Shown: positions 5,859-13,662, counted from the stretch's first letter. The stretch is DNA of 13,716 nt from Firmicutes bacterium UBA3738 (GCA_002372505.1 DFGY01000029.1:1-13716); one strand, 5' to 3'. The notes: generated by a model not told the origin, from the sequence alone. A program made the numbers and translations.

Positions 5859-8800
5859 TATTACCGGAATATCCGACAGCAGGGTTGCGTACCCTGTGGG
5901 GAAAATAATTAACGAAAAGGGTGGCCAGCATATAATAATTACTCCTACGTTTATCAGAGCCGGGAGGCTGGCTACGGATCTTTCGTTTTTTGTAAACAAG
6001 AAAATATATGTAATGCCTACGGACGAGGAAACCTTCGTAGGCTACGAAGCGAAGAACAGAGACACGCTTCTCGAAAGGCTGAGAATAATGAAGGCTGCAG
6101 TCACAGGTGAAGACTGCGTAATCGTTGCCCCCGTACAGGTGGCCATAAAGCATCTGCAGCCGGGGAACACATTCATAGGTTCCTCCATGAATCTCCACGT
6201 AGGCGAAAAGCTTAGATTACAGGAAGTAGTCAATAAATTAATCGACATAGGCTATGAAAGGGTGCCCATGGTTTACGCCAAGGGACAGTTCTCCCTCAGA
6301 GGGGACATTCTTGATGTGTTCTCGCCATACGACAACCTTCCTGTAAGAATAGAGCTGTTCGATGTTGAAATTGAATCTCTCAGAACCTTTGACCCGGACA
6401 CACAAAGATCCGTAGACAAGCTGGAGGCTATTGAAATATTCCCGGCCACTCTTCTCATAAGGGAGGAGGGCGCCTTTGACAGAGCCAGGGAGAGAATCGG
6501 TGAAAGGTACAAAAAGCTTCAGTCCAGAAGGGACCAGCTCCTTGAGTCCATAGATACCCTTACAAACATTCAGCACCTTGAAAACTATATGGATTATTTC
6601 TATGAGGAGACTGAATACATCTGGGATTACATGCAGTCGCCTACGGTTATAATCGACGACCCGGGTCGCATTTACGAAGGCTTAAGAGCCAGGATGACGG
6701 AGTTCGAAGAGGACTTTGAAACCTTCCTGGAAAGGGGGCTGGTTGTGAAAGATGACCGGGTGAACTTCCCGGGGATCGATGATTATTTCAAGCTCTATTC
6801 CAAAGAAGATGTTTATTTCTGCACTCCCTTCCAGAAGGCAATAAAGGGTGTGGATACTTATAAGGAAATAATAAACGTCAGATCCCAGCAGATGATATCA
6901 TTTAACGGCAAGCTGGACATGCTGGCCAGGGAGCTAAGGCGTTATGTTGATAATGACTACAAGGTAACTGTTGTATGCTCCAGCGAAGAGCGGGTTGATA
7001 ATCTCAAAGAGTTTATTAACAGAGAGCTCCTGGCGGGAAAGGTTACGGTGTCCTACGGTGAAATGACTCAGGGAATGGACTTCCCCGAAGACAAGGTCTG
7101 CTTTATCAGCGATACGGACATTTTCGGCCAGTACAAACTCAGAAAGAAAAAAGCAGCCAAGAGCAAGACGCCATCAAAACAGAAGGGTCAGCCTATTAAA
7201 AGCTTTGCGGATATACAAAAGGGAGACTACGTTGTCCACGAAAAGCACGGCATCGGAAAATTCATAGGTCTGGAGCAGCTCATTGTCCGTGGCGAAAAGA
7301 AGGATTACCTGAAGGTAAAATACGCCGGCGACGATCTGCTCTACGTACCTGCAGAGCAGATGGAGCTCATTCAAAAATATGTGGGAGCCAATTCCGCCGC
7401 TCCGAAAATAAACAAACTATCAGGCACTGAGTGGAGACAGACCAAGGCCAAGGCTAAAATGGCCATTGCCAATATGGCCAAGGATCTGCTTGAAATGCAG
7501 GCGGCCAGGAAGGCCAACGAAGGATATAAATTCGGACCTGATACAGTGTGGCAAAAGGAATTCGAAGACAGCTTTCCTTTTGATGAAACAGCTGACCAGC
7601 TGAGATGTATTGAAGAAATAAAGAGGGATATGGAAAGCCCTGTAGCAATGGACAGGCTCCTTTGCGGAGACGTTGGCTACGGTAAAACAGAGGTAGCTGC
7701 AAGGGCCATGTTCAAGGCCGTATCCGAGGGCAAGCAGGTGGCCGTATTGGTACCTACCACAATTCTGGCCAACCAGCACTACCATACCCTTAAGGATAGA
7801 TTTGAAAAATTCCCATTCACTGTGGACGTCCTTTCCAGATTCAGAAGCGACGCCCAGCAGAGCAAGACCATAAAGGGCCTTGCCAAAGGAAACATCGATC
7901 TGGTAATCGGTACTCACAGACTTCTGTCAAAGGATATTAACTTTAAGGATCTGGGTCTGCTGGTAATAGACGAAGAGCAGCGCTTCGGAGTCCAGCATAA
8001 GGAGGCAATAAAGAAGCTTAGAAAGAATGTAGATGTGCTCACTCTTTCCGCTACGCCTATACCCAGGACTCTTCACATGTCCTTAATCGGAATCAGAGAT
8101 ATGAGTCTCATTGAAGAGCCGCCTCAGGACAGATACCCGGTGCAGACCTACGTGCTGGAGGAGGATGACTACATTATAAGAGACGCCATTGAGCGTGAGC
8201 TTGACCGGGGCGGACAGGTCTTTGTGGTTTACAACAGAGTCAGCGGTGTCCATAGAATTGCAGAGAGAATTAACGACCTGGTGCCCGGAAAACGCATAGG
8301 CGTAGGTCACGGGCAGATGAGCGAGCAGGCTCTTGAAGACATTATGATGGACTTCATAAACGGAGACCTGGACATTCTCGTGGCTACCACAATAATTGAA
8401 TCGGGAATAGATATTCCAAACGTCAACACGGAAATTGTAATAGATGCAGACAAGTTCGGCGTGTCCCAGCTTTATCAGCTGAGAGGAAGAGTGGGGCGGT
8501 CCAACAGACTTGCCTACGCCTATTTAATGCATAAAAAGAACAAGGTCTTAAGCGATGTGGCGGAGCAAAGGCTGAGGGCCATAAAGGACTTTACGGAATT
8601 CGGCGCCGGCTTTAAAATCGCCATGCGTGATTTAGAAATAAGAGGAGCGGGTAACGTACTTGGTACGGAGCAATCGGGTCATCTTGTGAACGTAGGCTAC
8701 GAGCTTTACTGCAAGCTGGTTGATGACGCCGTCAGAGCCTTAAACGGCGAGGCTGTGGAATCGGAAAGACACGAAGCTAACGTGGACGTGAATATATCCG

Positions 8801-9156
8801 CATACATTCCCGACACATACATTGGAGACGAAGTTCTCAAGCTGGCTATGTACAAGAAAATTGCAACAGCCACTACCAAGGAGGATGAAGACGATATTAT
8901 AGAAGAGCTCACTGACAGATTCGGCGATGTGCCGGGAGCGACAAGAGATCTTATAAAAGTTGCAAGGCTCAGAGCCCTTGCCGAAGACATGGGGTTATCC
9001 AGAGTAATAATCAGAGGCAATAAACTCACTCTGGAATATCCTCAGAAGAAAAAAGCAAAGGATACGGTGCTGTTCCTTGAACGCAAATCAGAAAATCTGG
9101 GAGAAGCTATCGATCTGTTAACCGTAATGGGAGGTGCTAAGAGTGCTGTTCAGTAA
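5845..9156 (+). CDS. mfd: Transcription-repair coupling factor
   Basis: A DNA translocase that removes RNA polymerase stalled at lesions and recruits UvrA. 1103 residues, slightly short of the roughly 1150-1180 of many homologues but with all modules: an N-terminal UvrB-like region (about 1-400), the RNA polymerase interaction domain starting near residue 453 (GDYVVHEKHGIGKFIG), the translocase core with Walker A GDVGYGKT (608-615), DEEQ (709-712), SATPIPRT, ESGIDIP (from 852) and QLRGRVGR (878-885), then the C-terminal TRCF D7 domain (about 970-1080). No frame break was seen. The start lies inside pth with only a weak AGG 4 nt upstream, so translation probably depends on coupling. It overlaps the deaminase gene by 14 bp. 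The Bacillus neighbours fin and spoVT are absent on either side. Confidence 0.98.
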   Translation: MAITNITGISDSRVAYPVGKIINEKGGQHIIITPTFIRAGRLATDLSFFVNKKIYVMPTDEETFVGYEAKNRDTLLERLRIMKAAVTGEDCVIVAPVQVAIKHLQPGNTFIGSSMNLHVGEKLRLQEVVNKLIDIGYERVPMVYAKGQFSLRGDILDVFSPYDNLPVRIELFDVEIESLRTFDPDTQRSVDKLEAIEIFPATLLIREEGAFDRARERIGERYKKLQSRRDQLLESIDTLTNIQHLENYMDYFYEETEYIWDYMQSPTVIIDDPGRIYEGLRARMTEFEEDFETFLERGLVVKDDRVNFPGIDDYFKLYSKEDVYFCTPFQKAIKGVDTYKEIINVRSQQMISFNGKLDMLARELRRYVDNDYKVTVVCSSEERVDNLKEFINRELLAGKVTVSYGEMTQGMDFPEDKVCFISDTDIFGQYKLRKKKAAKSKTPSKQKGQPIKSFADIQKGDYVVHEKHGIGKFIGLEQLIVRGEKKDYLKVKYAGDDLLYVPAEQMELIQKYVGANSAAPKINKLSGTEWRQTKAKAKMAIANMAKDLLEMQAARKANEGYKFGPDTVWQKEFEDSFPFDETADQLRCIEEIKRDMESPVAMDRLLCGDVGYGKTEVAARAMFKAVSEGKQVAVLVPTTILANQHYHTLKDRFEKFPFTVDVLSRFRSDAQQSKTIKGLAKGNIDLVIGTHRLLSKDINFKDLGLLVIDEEQRFGVQHKEAIKKLRKNVDVLTLSATPIPRTLHMSLIGIRDMSLIEEPPQDRYPVQTYVLEEDDYIIRDAIERELDRGGQVFVVYNRVSGVHRIAERINDLVPGKRIGVGHGQMSEQALEDIMMDFINGDLDILVATTIIESGIDIPNVNTEIVIDADKFGVSQLYQLRGRVGRSNRLAYAYLMHKKNKVLSDVAEQRLRAIKDFTEFGAGFKIAMRDLEIRGAGNVLGTEQSGHLVNVGYELYCKLVDDAVRALNGEAVESERHEANVDVNISAYIPDTYIGDEVLKLAMYKKIATATTKEDEDDIIEELTDRFGDVPGATRDLIKVARLRALAEDMGLSRVIIRGNKLTLEYPQKKKAKDTVLFLERKSENLGEAIDLLTVMGGAKSAVQ
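9129..9134 (+). promoter_or_regulatory. Ribosome binding site deciding the deaminase start
   Basis: GGGAGG is 8 nt before the GTG at 9143. The first in-frame GTG (9134) overlaps the last base of this site and so cannot be the start served by it. Confidence 0.7.
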
Positions 9157-10429
9157 TATAACTATTTTAGATGAAAACCTTGACGTACAGGAAAACATGT
9201 ACGTCAAAGTAGAAGAAAAAAAGATTACATACATAGGAAAAGAAAAGCCGGAAGGGGAATCGGGCCGGGAATATGACGGAAAGGGCAAGCTCCTTATGAG
9301 CGGATTCTTTAACGGCCACGCCCATTCCACCATGACTCTTCTCAGAGGCTATGCGGAAAATATGAACCTTCAGGATTGGCTTTTCACAAAAGTATTTCCT
9401 TACGAAGACCATCTTTCCTCGGAGAGAGTCTATGCCGGGACGGCCCTTTCCCTTGCGGAATCTCTGTCCTTCGGAATAGTCTCCACATCGGACATGTACT
9501 TCTTCTGCGATGACATGGTGGCTGCGTATGTGGACTCACATTCAAAGGGGAATATATGCAGATCCGTAAGCATAATGGATGATGTGCCTCTTCTTGATAC
9601 TGCCCCCGGAAAGGAATCCAAAGAATGGTTTGAAAGATTTAACGGATGCGCCGAGGGGAAAATATTATTTGATATGAGTATTCACTCCGAGTACACCAAC
9701 TGCGACAGAACCGTAATAGAACTGGCGGCTCTCACAGAGGAGCTGGGGGCCGGAATGCAGGTCCACGTTTCCGAAACGAAGAAGGAAGTGGATGAATGTA
9801 AGGAACGTCACGGCAAGACGCCGGTAAAATATCTGGCCGACTTTGGAGTATTCGACTCCCGCGCCATTGCAGCCCACTGCGTGTGGCTGGAGGAAGAGGA
9901 TTACAAAATCCTTAAGGATAAAAACGTCTTCGTAGCGGCCAATCCCGTGAGCAATTTAAAGCTTGCCAGCGGTGTGTGTAACATTCCCAGAATGCTTGAG
10001 GAAGGAATAAACCTAAGCATAGGAACCGACGGAGTATCGTCAAACAACAACCTTGATATGTTTGAGGAAATGAAAGTCTTTGCCACAGCGCCGAAGATGT
10101 ATTATAATATGCCAGCTGCCATAACGGCGAAGGAAACCCTAAGGGCTGCCACAATTGGCGGAGCCCTGGCTCAGGGAAGGGAAGACACGGGACTCATGAA
10201 GGAAGGATACAGAGCCGACCTGATGGTACTGGACTTAAACGGTCCTCACATGCATCCCATTCACTCCCTTGTAGACAACCTGGTGTACAGCGCATCGGGA
10301 AGAGATGTGCTCATGACCATGGTAGATGGTGAAGTACTTTACGAAAATGGCGAATATAAAACCATTGACATAGAAAAAGCAATTTACGATTGTGAAAAAG
10401 CCAATGCAGATATAATAGCTGAATTATAG
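9143..10429 (+). CDS. mtaD: Amidohydrolase: 5-methylthioadenosine/S-adenosylhomocysteine (or related adenosine) deaminase
   Basis: A metal-dependent deaminase of the amidohydrolase superfamily, probably converting SAH, MTA or 5'-deoxyadenosine to inosine forms in the cytoplasm. From the GTG at 9143 it has 428 residues. Metal and catalytic residues are visible: His59 and His61 in GHAHS, HSE at 181-183, His208 and Glu211 in HVSET, His245 in HCVW, and Asp296 in GTDGVSSNN. NPVSNLKLASG is characteristic of the MTA/SAH deaminase group. Other members act on guanine, chlorinated triazines or cytosine, so exact substrate is uncertain. Start 9143 is chosen over 9134 because of RBS spacing. It overlaps mfd by 14 bp and is followed 9 bp later by the flippase gene, so it is within the operon. 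No such gene belongs to the Bacillus version of this cluster. A perfect 10-bp inverted repeat lies in codons 13-22. Confidence 0.85.
   Translation: MLFSNITILDENLDVQENMYVKVEEKKITYIGKEKPEGESGREYDGKGKLLMSGFFNGHAHSTMTLLRGYAENMNLQDWLFTKVFPYEDHLSSERVYAGTALSLAESLSFGIVSTSDMYFFCDDMVAAYVDSHSKGNICRSVSIMDDVPLLDTAPGKESKEWFERFNGCAEGKILFDMSIHSEYTNCDRTVIELAALTEELGAGMQVHVSETKKEVDECKERHGKTPVKYLADFGVFDSRAIAAHCVWLEEEDYKILKDKNVFVAANPVSNLKLASGVCNIPRMLEEGINLSIGTDGVSSNNNLDMFEEMKVFATAPKMYYNMPAAITAKETLRAATIGGALAQGREDTGLMKEGYRADLMVLDLNGPHMHPIHSLVDNLVYSASGRDVLMTMVDGEVLYENGEYKTIDIEKAIYDCEKANADIIAEL
9180..9207. repeat. Perfect 10-bp inverted repeat inside the deaminase gene
   Basis: TTGACGTACA (9180-9189) and TGTACGTCAA (9198-9207) are exact inverted repeats separated by 8 nt (GGAAAACA). 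They begin 37 nt after the GTG start. The RNA would form a stable hairpin, or the DNA could be a dimeric operator. No U-tract follows, so it is not an intrinsic terminator. Chance occurrence in coding sequence cannot be excluded. Confidence 0.55.
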
Positions 10430-10432
10430 GAG
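10428..10432 (+). promoter_or_regulatory. Ribosome binding site supporting a TTG start
   Basis: AGGAG overlaps the deaminase stop codon and lies 6 nt before TTG at 10439. No ATG or GTG is in frame at a comparable distance, so a TTG start is supported for the flippase gene. Confidence 0.7.
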
Positions 10433-10438
10433 TTACTT

Positions 10439-12073
10439 TTGAGCAAGAATACGTTTGTAAAAGGAGCCGCCATTCTAGGGGCGGCGGGACTGATAGTAAA
10501 ATTCTTGGGAGCCGTCTTCAGACTGCCCCTTGCCGGTATGATAGGAGCCACGGGAATGGCCTATTATTCGCCTGCCTATTATACCTATACTGTATTTGTA
10601 ACCATTGCCACATCAGGCATACCTGTTGCAATTTCCAAAATGGTATCGGAGAGAATAACCGTGGGCAACTACGAAGAGGCTCATCACGTATACAGGGTCT
10701 CCCTGAAGCTCCTTGGAGCCATAGGCGCCGTATCATTTGTGGTAATGTTCTTCGGCGCCGGAATAATAGCAGACCTGCAGAATATTGAAGAATCAAAACT
10801 GCCGATGATGGCTGTTGCTCCTGCACTTTTAATCGTTCCCGTAATGGCTGCCTACAGAGGTTATTTCCAAGGGATGCAGAACATGCGTCCTACGGCCATT
10901 TCCCAGATTATAGAGCAGGTCTTCAGAGTGTTCTTCGGACTTCTTTTGGGATTCATGCTCTTCAGGGAAACCATCGGAGAAGGCTTCGGGGACTACAGCC
11001 CCGGTGAAAAGGGCGCAGCAGGTGCAGCCTTCGGTGCGACTATTGGAGCTCTCGGCGGCCTTGCTATTATATTCTTCGTTTATGTTATGAGCAGAGGTGC
11101 CATTCAAAGCAGAATAGACAGACACGAAAATAACGCTCCGGAAAGCGGCAGAGATATTCTAAGGAAGATTCTCGTCATCGCCGTACCCATAACCATTGGC
11201 GCATGTATTACACCTATTATGAATGTAATAGAAGCCCCTGTTGTAGTAAGGGGACTTTCGGCGTCGGGATACGAAGCCGAAATCGCAAAGAACCTTTACG
11301 GCCAGATCAGCGGCTTCGTCATTCCCTTAATAAATATGCCTCAGGTGCTGACCATGGCTCTGGCTATGAGTCTGGTACCCCTTATATCTGCGGCACATAA
11401 AACCCGGGACATGGAGGCACTTCACTTTAATACTTCTTTAGCTATGAGAATTGCAGTTATAATCGGACTTCCCTGTGCGGCAGGTATGGCCATTTTAGCT
11501 GAGCCTATCCTCCTTCTTCTCTTTTCATCGAGATGGGATGAAGCGGTAAACATTGCCCCAACATTTGCGGTAATGGCTATAGGCGTACTCTTTGTTTCCC
11601 TGGTGCAGACTGTATCGGGTATCCTTCAGGGAGTGGGTAAGCAGAACATACCCGTTGTAAATATGTGCATAGGAATTGTAATTAAAATTATAGTCACATA
11701 TTTCCTCGTAAGCATACCTTCCATTAATATAATGGGAGCCGGTATCGGAACTCTGGTTACTTATATCGTCGTTGCCGTCCTGGATGTATGGGCAACGAAG
11801 AAATACACCGGCACCAGATTCGACATTGGCCTTACATTTGTCAGACCTTTCATTGCGACGGCATGTATGGGAGCTGCAGCCTGGTTTGTTTACTACGTTG
11901 TATTCGGTGGAGTGCAGGGGCATAAAATAGGTTGCCTGACAGCAATCATGGTAGCGGTAATCGTATACGCAGTTATGCTCTTCGTTACAAAGAGCATAAC
12001 GCCGGAAGAGCTGGAGACCATTCCGGGAGGCAGCAAGCTGGCGAAAATCGGAAATAAACTTCGCAGGAGATAA
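10439..12073 (+). CDS. SpoVB/YtgP(MurJ)/YabM-family lipid-linked oligosaccharide flippase
   Basis: A polytopic membrane protein of the MOP superfamily. 544 residues with hydrophobic segments throughout, consistent with 12-14 membrane helices. The N-terminus (KNTFVKGAAILGAAGLIVKF), the GIPVAISKMVSE segment and YRGYFQGMQNMRPTAISQ from residue 139 match the SpoVB/YtgP/YabM family. YtgP is a Bacillus MurJ that flips lipid II; SpoVB acts in cortex synthesis; YabM is the member found beside mfd and yabN in Bacillus. Position therefore favours YabM, but paralogues cannot be told apart by eye. The start is TTG. It lies 9 bp after the deaminase gene and 5 bp before mazG. With murC and the GlmU-like gene in the same operon, a role in moving a cell-wall precursor is plausible. 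Confidence 0.88.
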   Translation: MSKNTFVKGAAILGAAGLIVKFLGAVFRLPLAGMIGATGMAYYSPAYYTYTVFVTIATSGIPVAISKMVSERITVGNYEEAHHVYRVSLKLLGAIGAVSFVVMFFGAGIIADLQNIEESKLPMMAVAPALLIVPVMAAYRGYFQGMQNMRPTAISQIIEQVFRVFFGLLLGFMLFRETIGEGFGDYSPGEKGAAGAAFGATIGALGGLAIIFFVYVMSRGAIQSRIDRHENNAPESGRDILRKILVIAVPITIGACITPIMNVIEAPVVVRGLSASGYEAEIAKNLYGQISGFVIPLINMPQVLTMALAMSLVPLISAAHKTRDMEALHFNTSLAMRIAVIIGLPCAAGMAILAEPILLLLFSSRWDEAVNIAPTFAVMAIGVLFVSLVQTVSGILQGVGKQNIPVVNMCIGIVIKIIVTYFLVSIPSINIMGAGIGTLVTYIVVAVLDVWATKKYTGTRFDIGLTFVRPFIATACMGAAAWFVYYVVFGGVQGHKIGCLTAIMVAVIVYAVMLFVTKSITPEELETIPGGSKLAKIGNKLRRR

Positions 12074-12078
12074 TACTT

Positions 12079-12888
12079 ATGAATGAAGAATATCGGTATT
12101 TGATGAAAAAGGCAGAAACGGAAGAAGAGGCATTTGCCAGATTATCCGGCATCATGGAAGTGCTTCGTGAGAACTGCCCCTGGGACAGGGAACAGACTTA
12201 TGAATCCTTAAGACCCTGCATGATTGAAGAAGCTTATGAAGTGGCAGAGGCCATAGATAGCGGGGATAAGGATAACCTTAAGGAGGAACTTGGGGATGTA
12301 ATGCTCCAGATAATGTTCCATACTCTTCTGGCTCAGGAGGAAGGCGTATTTACGAGAACTGATGTAATAAACGAAGAATGTGAAAAGATGATTAGGCGTC
12401 ATCCGCATATTTTTAATGATATTGAAATTAAAACTGTTGACAAAGTCCTTGAAAAATGGGAAAATATCAAGCAGAAAGAGCATCGGGAGGGATCTCACAC
12501 AGACAGACTCAAGGATGTCCCCAAAGCTTTGCCGGCTTTGATAAGGGCAGGTAAGGTGCAAAACAGGGCAGCAAGAGTCGGTTTTGATTGGGAAGATGCC
12601 GGAGGTGCTTTTGAAAAAATAGCCGAAGAAACAGAGGAATTAAAGACAGCTTTTCGTAACGATAATTACGAAGAGATGTGCGAGGAACTTGGGGATTTAC
12701 TCTTTGCAGTTGTGAACACGGCAAGATTTCTGGATGTAGAACCGGAAAACGCCCTTGAGCGTGCTACGGAGAAATTCATTATCAGGTTCGAGTCCATGGA
12801 GGATATGGCCGATAGCGAGGGCAAGGATCTTGAAGCAATGACTTTAGCGCAACTGGATGACCTTTGGGAAAAGGCTAAAAAGAAATAA
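12079..12888 (+). CDS. mazG: Nucleoside triphosphate pyrophosphohydrolase MazG
   Basis: Hydrolyses (d)NTPs to monophosphates and pyrophosphate, a clean-up or stringent-response-related activity in the cytoplasm. 269 residues with two MazG domains in tandem, as in Escherichia coli MazG. Domain 1 has CPWDREQT, EEAYE (50-54) and EELGD (69-73), the Mg2+-binding Glu/Asp set; domain 2 has NRAARVGFDW, an EETEEL helix near residue 183 and a second EELGD. The Bacillus homologue at this place, YabN, carries an extra N-terminal tetrapyrrole-methylase-like domain that is missing here. AGGAGA (12065-12070) precedes the ATG. It closes the tightly packed run; no terminator hairpin was found after it, only a 14-bp A/T palindrome (12884-12897) overlapping the stop codon, so some read-through into the HU gene is likely. 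Confidence 0.95.
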   Translation: MNEEYRYLMKKAETEEEAFARLSGIMEVLRENCPWDREQTYESLRPCMIEEAYEVAEAIDSGDKDNLKEELGDVMLQIMFHTLLAQEEGVFTRTDVINEECEKMIRRHPHIFNDIEIKTVDKVLEKWENIKQKEHREGSHTDRLKDVPKALPALIRAGKVQNRAARVGFDWEDAGGAFEKIAEETEELKTAFRNDNYEEMCEELGDLLFAVVNTARFLDVEPENALERATEKFIIRFESMEDMADSEGKDLEAMTLAQLDDLWEKAKKK

Positions 12889-12917
12889 TTAATTATTATT
12901 TAAGGAGGAATTATAAA

Positions 12918-13196
12918 ATGAACAAAGCAGAACTTATTGCTGCAGTAGCAGAGAAGACAGGATTCACAAAGAAGGACGCAGAAGGTGCTGTAAACGCTAC
13001 TATGGATGTTATAGAAGAAGCTCTCAAGAAGGACGAAAAGGTTCAGCTTATCGGATTTGGTACTTTTGAAGTTCGCCACAGAAAGGCAAGAACAGGCAGA
13101 AACCCGAGAAAGCCTGGCGAAACAATTAAGATTCCTGCTTCAAAGGCTCCTGTATTCAAGGCAGGCAAAGCTCTTAAGGATTCCGTAAACAAATAA
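12918..13196 (+). CDS. HU-family nucleoid DNA-binding protein
   Basis: A small dimeric DNA-bending nucleoid protein. 92 residues, the standard size. It has MNKAELIAAVAEKTGFTKKDA at the N-terminus and the HU signature IGFGTFEVRHRKARTGRNP, followed by GETIKIPASKAPVFKAGKAL. The Pro in RNPRKPG is the DNA-intercalating tip. The strong AAGGAGG (12902-12908), 9 nt before the ATG, fits high expression. It lies 29 bp after mazG and is followed by a good terminator. I could not find a convincing separate promoter in the short, A/T-rich gap. HU between mazG and rqcP is a common arrangement in Clostridia, unlike Bacillus. Confidence 0.96.
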   Translation: MNKAELIAAVAEKTGFTKKDAEGAVNATMDVIEEALKKDEKVQLIGFGTFEVRHRKARTGRNPRKPGETIKIPASKAPVFKAGKALKDSVNK

Positions 13197-13214
13197 TTAG
13201 GAAGATATTAGCTT

Positions 13215-13245
13215 AGAGCAGCCTCCTTGGGGCTGCTCTTTTCTT
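13215..13245 (+). terminator. Intrinsic terminator after the HU gene
   Basis: AGAGCAGCC (13215-13223) pairs perfectly with GGCTGCTCT (13231-13239) around a 7-nt loop, followed by TTTTCTT. It begins 18 bp after the HU stop codon. It should end most transcripts from the operon before rqcP. Confidence 0.85.
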
Positions 13246-13269
13246 ATACATATATATAGAAGGCGAATA

Positions 13270-13512
13270 ATGAGAATAGATAAATTCCTTAAGAATTCAA
13301 GATTGATAAAAAGGCGTTCTGTTGCAAAGGAGGCCTGCGACGGAGGCAGAATATACGTCAACGACAAGCAGGCAAAAGCGGGAACGGATGTGAAGGTGGG
13401 GGACGAAATCCTTATAAAGTTCGGCGATAAAGAAATAAAAGCCAGGGTTTTGGACCTTACGGATTCACAGAAAAAAGAAGACGCAAAGAGCATGTATGAA
13501 ATAGTGAATTAA
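13270..13512 (+). CDS. rqcP: S4-domain RNA-binding protein RqcP (YabO)
   Basis: 80 residues dominated by an S4 RNA-binding domain (about 1-60): MRIDKFLKNSRLIKRRSVA, GGRIYVND and the KVGDEILIKFG turn. RqcP works with RqcH in ribosome-associated quality control, helping add C-terminal alanine tails to nascent chains on split 50S subunits. Length (Bacillus about 86) and position after spoVB-mazG support this over other small S4 proteins such as Hsp15. AGAAGG (13258-13263) is 6 nt before the ATG. The gene lies between the HU terminator and an rRNA-type promoter; TATATA-rich DNA at 13246-13257 might provide a weak -10, but no good -35 was seen, so expression may rely on read-through. Confidence 0.92.
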   Translation: MRIDKFLKNSRLIKRRSVAKEACDGGRIYVNDKQAKAGTDVKVGDEILIKFGDKEIKARVLDLTDSQKKEDAKSMYEIVN

Positions 13513-13527
13513 TTTTAAAAAAAGTGC

Positions 13528-13556
13528 TTGACATAGTGAGGGCCGCTTGCTATTAT
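13528..13556 (+). promoter_or_regulatory. rRNA-operon-type promoter P1
   Basis: TTGACA (13528-13533), exactly 17 bp, then TATTAT (13551-13556). An A/T-rich tract lies just upstream (13511-13523), where an UP element would be. The 17-bp spacer contains a G/C-rich segment (GAGGGCCGC). It starts 15 bp after the rqcP stop and drives nothing coding within the window. Confidence 0.8.
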
Positions 13557-13563
13557 GTACAAG

Positions 13564-13593
13564 TTGCGTCTGAACAGTAGATTCAGTAAGCAA
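13564..13593 (+). promoter_or_regulatory. Hairpin at the 5' end of the P1 transcript
   Basis: TTGC (13564-13567) with GCAA (13590-13593), and CTGAA (13570-13574) with TTCAG (13582-13586), form a two-part stem around a 7-nt loop, starting at about the expected P1 transcript start. It is flanked by two GTAC sequences (13557-13560, 13595-13598). A run of A rather than T follows, so it is not a terminator. Confidence 0.4.
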
Positions 13594-13633
13594 TGTACCG
13601 CTAAAAAAACATACGCATACATTAAAAAAGGTA

Positions 13634-13662
13634 TTGACAGTATGATTTAACGGTGGTAACAT
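13634..13662 (+). promoter_or_regulatory. rRNA-operon-type promoter P2
   Basis: TTGACA (13634-13639), 17 bp, then TAACAT (13657-13662) with TG at 13654-13655, an extended -10. An A-rich stretch (13624-13629) is just upstream. Two consensus -35 boxes 106 bp apart, both pointing to the window's right end, fit the tandem promoter layout of rRNA operons. Confidence 0.7.

Noticed and set aside
7420..7917. 165-codon minus-strand frame within mfd
   Set aside because: It is a shadow of the helicase region; the sense frame carries all Mfd motifs.
9134..9142. GTG at 9134 as the deaminase start
   Set aside because: It overlaps the GGGAGG ribosome site; the GTG at 9143 has correct spacing.
11525..11923. 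132-codon minus-strand frame within the flippase gene
   Set aside because: Its composition is that of an antisense frame (many Tyr/Asn/Ser) with no ribosome site; the sense frame is a membrane protein.
12884..12897. A/T palindrome after mazG as a terminator
   Set aside because: It is all A/T with no G/C stem and no following T-run; it overlaps the stop codon and is unlikely to stop transcription.
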